Under the pieces are notes generated by a model. That model made no database searches, had not been told where the DNA came from, and saw nothing but the letters and a program-made list of their open reading frames with translations. From contig CM062816.1 in the NCBI GenBank assembly GCA_031772625.1, positions 633,609,269 through 633,673,268 on the forward strand: 64,000 nt of DNA, read 5' to 3'. Source of the DNA: Pinus tabuliformis. Lineage: Eukaryota > Streptophyta > Pinopsida > Pinales > Pinaceae. Both the position numbers and the translations under genes were made by a program. This document shows positions 56,574-64,000 of this stretch, piece by piece; positions within the stretch are counted from its first letter, which is position 1; each line of letters starts with the position of its first letter.

Positions 56574-59500
56574 TTACCGTGGCAAAATCTGAAGCATAAA
56601 CTGCCACCAATCCTCCTTAGGCATTTGATGTCTGTGTATCTTTATCAATGTTTCCTTGGCCTCTGTATGTCTGTAAAGATTGGGAGGGGTTTCAAACAGG
56701 TGATTTACCTCATTCTCCATGAAGAACGTGCCTTCAAGTTTTTCATATAAACTCTGTCCTGTAGGAGGCCCTGTTGGTTCAGATGAACTGCCAGATGCAA
56801 TAATCTGATTTTCAATAATGGTTGCCATTCTGTTGGCCATTTGATCTAGGGAGATCAGCTTACCTGCACCACTTAGCAAGCTGGGCAGGCCTTTTGCTTG
56901 CAGCACTCCCATTTTAGCTTTGTATTCCTCCACATCTGCTTGCATCTCAAAGAACTTCCTCTCTACTGTTTGTATATAGTTTCTTAGAGTTAGTGCCTTC
57001 CTGGCAGAGAGGACAGCCTTTGTTCTGTTGGGAATGCCTATGGCTGCCAATTCTTCCCTTTCCTGTCTATTCAGGAAGTCTATCATCCTGTTTGCCTGCT
57101 CTGTTTTATTTCCTAGCACTGTCTTGGCCTTCTGAATTTCTGCTTGAGCTTGTCCCATTAAATCCATCTGCTCATGCATTATTTTTATTGACCTCCACTG
57201 TTGTTTGATGGATTGGCCAATTTTGGCCCATAGGATTCTCTTTATGTCAGCCATAGTAGTCTCTAGATTCAGCTCATTTTCTAAGGCCTTTATCTTTTCT
57301 TTTTGGGCCTTTATTTCTCTGCCCTGTTCTGCTACAGTCATTTTGGACCTGTTATACTTGGAATCCAGCTCTGCCAGTTTTTCTTTGGCCTTCTTTATTT
57401 CGTCTACCTGGAGCTCCATTGCTTTGACGGCCTTGGTCAATTCTTCTATACTTGGATTGGCATCTGGAGCTGCTGCTGTTCCTGCTGCTTCTGTTGTGGG
57501 GGCCACTGCTGCCCCTGAAGTTTTTGCTGTTGTTGAAGTAGTTGGAGGAGCTTGGGAAGTAGAATCTGCCTGTTTATCTTGTAATATTCCTTCCAGATCT
57601 TTCTCCAATTCCCTGATCCTTTGGTCTTGCTGCATTAGGAGGTCTAGTTGGTCCTCAGCCCGTTTTTGCTTTTGAAGTTCTGCTGTTTGAGGGTGCTCTG
57701 TGGGCTGCAGCTTCAGCCTCTTCTTCAATGCATTCAAGTCATCATCTTTCTTCTTCATGAGGGCCTTCACACCCGTTGGATCACTAGGATCATGTCCTAG
57801 ATCAATGATGATCTCCTCCAGGGACTTTATTCTATTGTCTTTGGCCTGAGAGGACAATCTCTCAAAATCCAACTGGGTGTTGGTGTTTTTTAGGGACTCT
57901 TTCAGCTCATGGGCCATGGTGGCCTTCTCTACCAGGGTGGCATAGACCATTTCTCCAGCTTGCTTGTGGAGTTCAATCTGGTCCATGGGGTGTATGTCTC
58001 TGGCCAGGACCTCCACCCTTGTCTTTATAAAATCTGCAGGTGTCTTAGGCTGCGGCCCTTTTGGCTTGAAGTGGCTGAGGAGCAATTTCTCCTGCTGAAT
58101 GTCATACACCGACATTAATCTCTCTTGCTGGGCTGGTGTTGCATCTATGAATTTCTTGTAGACCTCAGCCCTTAGCAGCTCATTCTGAGCTTTTATTTGT
58201 TTGAAAGAAGCCTTAGTTCTTTTGGGCTTCTTGGTCTGCTGAGAAGAGGAGGACACCTCCAGGCCGAGTTGTAAAGTTTGCTCCTGCTGGAAGGAGCTTG
58301 TACCTGTGTGCTGACTGCCCTCCTTGTCTTTTCTTGCACTGTCCAAGACATCTTCAGTAATGTCTTCTACCTCTGGGGAGTCTGCTCTTTGCCTTTTGGC
58401 CTCTGGCTGGTGGGAGGATCCACTGAAAGGAGTGGACTCTTCTCTGTCTCTTTTTGTTCCCCTTTCCTCATGTGCTGGGGTCTGTAAGATTGGGGCAGTG
58501 ACTGGCTCAGTTTGTGGAGGTGGAATTTGCAGTGTTGGAGCTGCTGGTAGCTCAGTCTGTGGAGGGACAGTTTGCCCTTGCTGCTGTTCTAGTTGCTGCC
58601 CTGTTTGCTGCTCTGCTTCATGGGCAGGCTTTTCTTTTATTACCTCCTCTTCTGTACCCATTATCCCTTTGCCTTTATCTAACAATGGTGCTGCTGTGGA
58701 AGATGCCTTTAATACTGGTGCAGTCTTTGAGGTTGAGGTCCCTTCTCCTATTGAATAAGGCGGTCTGAAAGGTACCTGCTGCACATAGTCTAGGTCAATA
58801 GTTTTTTCAAGCTCCTTCACATTCTTTAGCATTGTCTCTTCCTCAGTTAGATTTTCAACTAGGGTATCCATCTGCCATTCTTGCAGGTTGGAATATTTTT
58901 CAATGTGTGGGTACTGACAATGCTTGATGCCTAAAATACTATACTTGGTTCTCCTAGCAGTGATGAAACCTTCAGGGTCATAAGGGACCCACCGAAAACT
59001 ATAGGACATCTTGTATTTGTCCTTAAGGATTAGGTCTGCATCTTCCCACCCTTCTTTCTTGTTCATGATGAAGGGGCCCAACTGGTGTTTGAACTTGAGG
59101 TGGGCCTTCTTTTTGGCGCTGTGGAAATGGGTGAGGTCGGACTGAATCAACTGCCTGTAATACTCCAAGGCAAACAGCCTCATAGGTACATATTTTGGGA
59201 GCCTGTATGGACAGAGCTCACAACCATAGATCCTAATGACAGTATGATTCTCATATAGGTACCAGTCACCTATTTTATATTTTTTAGAAACCTGCAGAGC
59301 TTTCTTTATTTCATTTGATATTCTGGGAGGAGGGGACCTCATCAGCAAGAAAGAGACTGGGTACACAAACTGATCAACAAATTCACAGTAGGTATAGGGT
59401 GAATTTGTCACTTTGTGATAGACAGAGGTCCAGAAGATGATAGATCTTCTTTCCCCTTTGTGATCCAACTTTTTGATGTAGCATGGGAAGGCTTCAGAAT

Positions 59501-60248
59501 GATAGTACATGAGCAGGTGGTAAATATAGGCCGAATATTTGAAGACCCCCTGCCTGTCCACTTTGCTCAGCTAATCATGAATCTTATTAGCAATGAACTT
59601 AGCAAAGTTATACTTCTTCGCAGGGGGTTGGTGTGGGCTGTAGGCAGATAGACACACCAGCATCGCTTTGTCCACATGCTCACTGTTTTTGTATCCCAGC
59701 ACATAGGCAATCATGTCCAGTAGAAGCCTACCCACGTCATTGAAATGGACATCCAGGTAGGGAGGTGGTCCTGTAGGCTGGCATTCAGGTCTCATGAAAT
59801 CCCTGGTGACCTTTTGTAACTCCTCACTGGTCATCTTGTCACCAGTCTCCAGCAAATAGTTCATGGAAAATGGGATTAGCAGCTCTGTCTGCTCAAAATG
59901 TAACATTTTGTTGATGGACTCAGCATTGATGTAGAAAAGGATCCTCCCAGATGGAGTGCTAATGGCTTTGTGCTGCACGTCATAATTTTCAGCACACAGG
60001 TGAATGATTTCATGGGAGACATTTACAGCTGGGAGACAATAGTATGGTAGGTTTGACTCCCATATCCCATGTGTATCATGACCATCCTTGTAGTCCTCTC
60101 TTAATTGACAGAAGGTCTGCAAGAAGTCCCTGCTACCTTCAAACTCTCCAATAAGACAGTCCTTGTCAACAAACGCCAAGGCCTCCAGCTCTTTATTTGG
60201 CGGATTTAATGGAGCTACACTGAGGGAAGAGGATGCAGAAGCAGCCAT
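56574..60248 (-). pseudogene. accessory ORF of element F, 1225 codons with one in-frame TAG
   Basis: The first ATG with a good context (ACAATGGCT) is at 60248 (MAASASSSLSV); the frame runs to TAA at 56574 and is broken only by TAG at 59571-59573 (codon 226). Residues 1-500 form a globular region (ISTPSGRILFYINAESINKM, LDVHFNDVGRLLLDMIAYVL, VDRQGVFKYSAYIYHLLMYY) resembling plant transposon-associated / mobile-domain proteins only loosely. A Pro/Gln-rich linker follows (about 500-620), then KR-rich patches (GTKRDREES, EAKRQRADS) that could be nuclear signals, and long coiled coils (about 700-1150). No transmembrane segment or enzyme motif seen. Possibly a structural or chromatin-targeting factor; function unknown. 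Confidence 0.7.
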
Positions 60249-60640
60249 TGTAAAACTCGATTTGAAATGAGGTGATGGCAATGGTTTGCAAAGTCTTTTT
60301 AAGAGCTTAAACAATAGGTCCAATACAGACCAAGTCTGAAGTGTTTTTCTCAGTGAAAATGCAAGCTGGTTTCTTCAGTTTGTTGTAACCTCACAGGGAT
60401 GTAGACTGATAAGGGTAAGTTGCAGTGGGAATGTGGTTTCCTTTGGTAAAAACTGCAGCTGGCCTGTACTCGGCAAAAGGGAACAATGCCGAGCACCTCA
60501 AGGACAATTTTATGGTTTCAGTCCGTGGAACGACTGCTTCAATGTTGAATTATAGTTTCTGGGATAGTGCAGGTTGCTTTGGCTCACTTTAGGTAACAGA
60601 CAGAGTTGAATTTAGGATTTTTACCAGTTTTTAATGGTGA

Positions 60641-60648
60641 ATTTATAG
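60641..60648 (-). promoter_or_regulatory. candidate TATA box of the element F accessory gene
   Basis: CTATAAAT on the - strand in CTCTATAAATTCACC, about 400 bp upstream of the ATG. A CCAAT box (CCCAATGAG, - strand, 60862-60870) lies 215 bp further upstream. Confidence 0.45.
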
Positions 60649-60920
60649 AGAAATGGAATGCATGGGAAAAAGTGGGGAAAACTGGTAAAATACCTGGAAA
60701 AACTAGCTTCGAAGCCTGCGGGCCAGGCTGTGGAGGCTTAATGCAGTCGAATTGTTGACTTGTAGTGGTCGGAATGTTGAATTTGATGGCTGGGAACAGG
60801 TTTCGCGGCAAGCTGGTTCGCAACGGCTACGTCGTTTGTGAGCGAAAATGACCGCAAACGGCTCATTGGGTAGCTTATAACGTTAAATTTGGAAAAAACA
60901 TGCAATTGGCGCTTTTCCGC

Positions 60921-61098
60921 CGATGACGTCAGCATGACATCATGGCGGGGCCCGGCTACGGAGGTGATGTGGCTGCCGAGGTGTAAGCCAGGGTGGCAGG
61001 ACACGGTGGCGGGTGGATAAGGTGGCAGGGGTACGTGGAGGATTAAATGGCGCGGAGGCAGAGGAGGGCGCTACGTCATGCTGACGTAGTGATGACAT
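60921..61098 (-). promoter_or_regulatory. cluster of bZIP (TGACG) sites upstream of the accessory gene
   Basis: Palindromic TGACGTCA at 60924-60931, TGACATCA at 60935-60942, and the inverted repeat CTACGTCATGCTGACGTAG at 61071-61089 followed by TGACATAA. Two close TGACG cores are the as-1/CRE pattern bound by plant TGA-type bZIP factors. The block is strongly G+C-rich compared with its flanks. Confidence 0.5.
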
Positions 61099-62788
61099 AA
61101 GGGGGAGCGGTAAAGGAACGGTGGTAAGCGGGTTCCCCGCACCACCTTTGGGCAAAGGCGGTATCGGGGAGGGGGGCTCTAAACAATCTCAGCGCTCGAC
61201 ACGCGTCCAGGGTACGGCGCCAATACCACTTTCCCCGGACGCTAAAGGTCGGCATGTCCGGGCCCAAGAATACCCGCCCACCGTTGGATCATGGGTAGCG
61301 GGAGATCAACGGCTGGCGGGCCCTCCGACAGATCGTGCAGGTTTGGGGGGGGCCCGCTGGCCTATTAAAATATTCAAATTTAATATTTTGGGTGGAGAAC
61401 CTTGGGGTAATGGGTTTTTGCATGTGTTTTGGGGCTTTTCGGGTTTTTCAAGGGTTTTATGAGAAAACAGGGGTTTATAGGAGTGGGTTTAGCAAGGGAA
61501 AAAGGGGTTTTTGTGTTTTTGAGCAGAGGGAAGGTGGGGGCTTAGGGGAAGGGTTATTGCTCATAACCAAAGGTTAGAGCAACTCCAAGATCGGGTTGAC
61601 CACAGTCCCAGGTGGACTCAAGTCTCCCTTTAGACAAACATATTTAGCTATAATGCTAAAAGGAGGATATTTATAGAATGCTTGGGAGTTTATACACCGT
61701 GGTGTTAATAATACTAGGGAAAGGGGTAATGTACGGGAATTACATATTTAGAATTAGGGGTTAATATGAATGAAAGAGTAAATGAGGGGGAAAACACTAA
61801 GTTGGTTTGAAACTTACTTAGTTTAGGGAGTAGATCAAAATGAAAATATTTTTACACAGGAAATGTGGCTTTTAAAGTCATAAGAACCACCATAACACTT
61901 CAAACTCTTCCATGAATCTCAACTGCTAAAGGGATGTTAGTAATGAAATGGGAAAAGGGGAAGAAGGGAGGTTAGACATGCTTCTTTACTTTGCTGTAAC
62001 TGATGTAGAAGAGGGGCCTCAGTATCCACTGGTTTGCCTTTGTGAACAAGTTATCAAACACTTAATTGAAAGGAATGCCCCTTCTGCAACCCCATCTACC
62101 TACCCATCTACTTTGCCTAGCATTTTTTGTTTCTTCTTGGAGGGTGCACTTGAACTTGCAACCCTTATGTGCCTTTTCTTTTCATTTGGCTTTTCTTTTA
62201 ATCATCTGTCTAATGCTACCCTTATTTCTTCCAAGGCCCCAGGTTAAGCAGTTGGGAACCTTAATTCTCTACCTAAACTACTTGTCTGCCAAGATTAAAC
62301 AGTTTGGACAGACCTCTTTCTCTATTCTAGCACAGAAAATTGAAACGTGGCATGATCCAGATTAGGCTGTTGGACCATCCATCAAAATTTAGTAGCCAAG
62401 AAACTATGCAGACACCTAGTTTTTCTTTTGGAAATATGGGATCTTTGTATCAGCAAAGCAGAGCATATTTGGCATTTCGAGTTTGCCAATCATGAAATAT
62501 GAAACCTATTGGTATAGATATCCAACAGTGGCTCCACATGGGGATGGTTTTTCATTTGAAAGACCAAGAACAGCAGGTCAGATTGCCTTCGCCCTTGACT
62601 GTTTTTACCAAAACTTGAAGTATGCTGCTTTGACATACCAAAATTGTGCTTTTCCTCCTTGGTAGATCTCTGAAACTATGTGCCCTTTGCTGACAGTCAG
62701 TAAAACTTGAAAAACTGTATTTTTACAATCTAAACAGAAAATAATAATATATACATCTGCATATATACAAGGGAAAACCAGGCTGCCC

Positions 62789-64000
62789 TCATGGGTAATA
62801 GTCAAAATAGTGCTTCAGCATCCTGCCATTCACAGGACCTTCATCCAAGTCGGTTTCATTAAGACTTTTCAGGAAATAAGTGTTGTTACCTTGCACTGCT
62901 TGGACAGCAAATGGTCCTCTCCATAAAGAATCAAATTTTCCATGTTTTCCTTTATCTTCTCTTCTTGCATCCCACTTGAGGACTTTGTCTCCAATGCTGA
63001 AATCTTCTGCCTTGGTTCTTCGATCAAAGGCCTTCTTTAGCTTTTCTTGTAACACTTGAACTCTGCTGAAAACTTGGTCTCTGGTTTGCTGCAAACATAT
63101 GATTTGATTGATTCTTCTTTGCATATCATTTGGTTCAGCTTGGCTTTCTTGAAGAAGCTTCATAACAGGCACTCCTAGTGATGAGGGAAATTTGGCTTCT
63201 AGTCCATAAACCAACTCATATGGGCTGGTCCCAATTGATCTTTTAGTTGTTAGTCTATCTGCCCATAAGGCATTGACTAGCTTCTTATGCCAATTCTTCT
63301 TATTTTCTTCCAGCACTTTCTTTATGATGTTCACTAGGCTTTTGTTTGATGATTCAGCTAGGCCATTTCCTTGGGGATAATAAGCAGTAGAGTGGCCCAA
63401 TGTAATGTGAAATTTATGGCAGAAATTCACCATCTTTTTAGATCTGAAAGCAGCAGCATTGTCTGTGATTATTTTATCAGGGCAGCCAAATCTAGCCAAT
63501 ATGTTGTTCTCCAAGAACTGAATGATTATTGAATCATTTGCTTGTCTACATGGGGCAGCTTCAATCCACTTAGTGAAGTAGTCTGTAGCTGTTAAAATCC
63601 ATCTGTGCTGTCCTGAAGATGAGGGATGAATTTCCCCAATGAAATCCAAGCCCCATTGTTGAAAAGGTCTCTCTGTTGCAATGGGCCTCAAGGGAAGTGG
63701 CAGCAACTGTCTCTTTCCCTCAAACACTTGACATTTATGACATGAGGTGGTGAATTTCTTGACATCAGAGAACATGGTGGGCCAGTAGTAACCAGCCCTC
63801 AGTATTTTATCCACAGTGGACTTCCAGTACAAGTGTCCACCACAGTCACCTGCATGGAATTCTTTTATGATATTGTTAGTTTCATTTTCAATCAAACAGT
63901 GCAGCAATATTCCTTCATGGTTTTTCCAAAGCAAATTGCCATCCATTACACAAAAACTTGAGGTTTTCATTTTTAAGAACCTACACTTGGTTCTGGACAA
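62789..64000 (-). CDS. integrase, C-terminal part of element F pol (partial)
   Basis: 403 codons without a stop, open at the window edge. Zinc-binding H-H-C-C in HAGDCGGHLYWKSTVDKILR and SCHKCQ; catalytic Asp in WGLDFIGE, Asp in KIITDNAAAF and Glu in GNGLAESSNKSLVNII. Then NALWADRLTTKRSIGTSPYE with LVYGLEA and a C-terminal tether (SIGDKVLKWDARREDKGKHG, FDSLWRGPFAVQAV) to the stop at 62789. It inserts the cDNA into host chromosomes. The best-preserved pol segment in the window, suggesting F is comparatively recent. No chromodomain, consistent with a Tat/Athila-type relationship. Confidence 0.93.
   Translation of the reverse strand: MSRTKCRFLKMKTSSFCVMDGNLLWKNHEGILLHCLIENETNNIIKEFHAGDCGGHLYWKSTVDKILRAGYYWPTMFSDVKKFTTSCHKCQVFEGKRQLLPLPLRPIATERPFQQWGLDFIGEIHPSSSGQHRWILTATDYFTKWIEAAPCRQANDSIIIQFLENNILARFGCPDKIITDNAAAFRSKKMVNFCHKFHITLGHSTAYYPQGNGLAESSNKSLVNIIKKVLEENKKNWHKKLVNALWADRLTTKRSIGTSPYELVYGLEAKFPSSLGVPVMKLLQESQAEPNDMQRRINQIICLQQTRDQVFSRVQVLQEKLKKAFDRRTKAEDFSIGDKVLKWDARREDKGKHGKFDSLWRGPFAVQAVQGNNTYFLKSLNETDLDEGPVNGRMLKHYFDYYP

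Larger units (their letters stand above)
60324..62788 (-). other. non-coding region between element F pol and accessory ORF
   Basis: No ORF with recognisable motifs on either strand; the frames at 61121-61462 (+), 61948-62247 (+) and 62483-62665 (+) show no known family. Contains the G+C-rich promoter-like block around 60900-61370. No second RNase H was found here, unlike element C. Confidence 0.6.
56574..64000 (-). mobile_element. element F: 3' portion of a Ty3 element with a sense accessory gene
   Basis: Reads right to left: end of pol with an intact integrase (62789-64000), 2.5 kb without coding sequence but with a promoter-like block, then a long accessory ORF (56574-60248) on the same strand. 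This placement recalls the extra ORF downstream of pol in Athila/Tat-type elements. The 5' half lies beyond the window; no LTR has been proven. Linkage of the ORF to the element rests on orientation, distance and its resemblance to the antisense protein of element C. Confidence 0.68.

Noticed and set aside
57205-58758. Several + strand ORFs of 70-156 codons, Ser/Cys/Val-rich
   Set aside because: Shadows of the long - strand accessory ORF; composition follows from its coiled-coil and Gln codons.
59571-59573. The TAG in the accessory ORF as programmed readthrough
   Set aside because: No known readthrough context (CARYYA after the stop) is present and the aligned residue in element C is glutamine, so a CAG-to-TAG mutation is simpler; not excluded.
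62080-62200. Sequence reminiscent of a tRNA-type B box (AGTTCAAGTGC on the - strand) suggesting a SINE
   Set aside because: No matching A box, no poly-A or short tail repeat and no TSD could be found.
61948-62665. + strand ORFs at 61948-62247 and 62483-62665 as possible host exons
   Set aside because: No recognised domain, no convincing splice context, and they lie between pol and the accessory gene of element F.

Overview
This window looks like intergenic DNA from a large, repeat-rich land-plant genome. Stacked LTR retrotransposons with heavily decayed reading frames, AT-rich spacers and no recognisable host gene would fit a conifer or other gymnosperm, but that is an inference from texture only. 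Nearly everything identifiable is Ty3/gypsy or Ty1/copia.

Layout. 1-3572 is the 3' part of a chromovirus on the + strand (RT/RNase H, integrase, chromodomain, one LTR). It is split by a roughly 0.9 kb GC-richer insert that may be organellar. 3573-6828 is AT-rich spacer with a TATG/TA microsatellite. 6834-35785 is one old element (D) with exceptionally long LTRs of about 4.5 kb, a decayed 3.4 kb interior and an AATGG target-site duplication (TSD). Its 3' LTR is broken by two later insertions only 14 bp apart. Element A (17866-25573, + strand, TSD TTCAT, two 1100-bp LTRs) is non-autonomous and encodes only zinc knuckles plus a protease. Element B (25593-34357, - strand, TSD TTAAC/TAAAC) is a full-length Ty1/copia element whose polyprotein is one frame broken only by stop codons.

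36256-50902 is element C on the - strand, an autonomous-type relative of A with the same LTR family, primer-binding site and untranslated regions. It has gag, protease, RT-RNase H, integrase, a second RNase H downstream of integrase, and an antisense gene with apparent introns and a plant-mobile-domain-like segment. 50903-53483 is spacer. 53484-54438 is a chromovirus gag joined directly to an LTR fragment, and 55036-55380 is another gag fragment. 56574-64000 (- strand) holds the end of a Ty3 pol with an intact integrase, then a promoter-like region, then a 1225-codon same-sense accessory ORF with one in-frame TAG.

How it fits together. A probably depended on proteins from C-type elements. Elements C and F both carry an extra gene downstream of pol, antisense in C and sense in F, and the two proteins look distantly related. 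The untranslated regions of A and C contain chains of hairpins with near-constant loops and changing stems, the least explained structure in the window. TSDs and LTR comparisons give the order: D is oldest, and A and B are younger.
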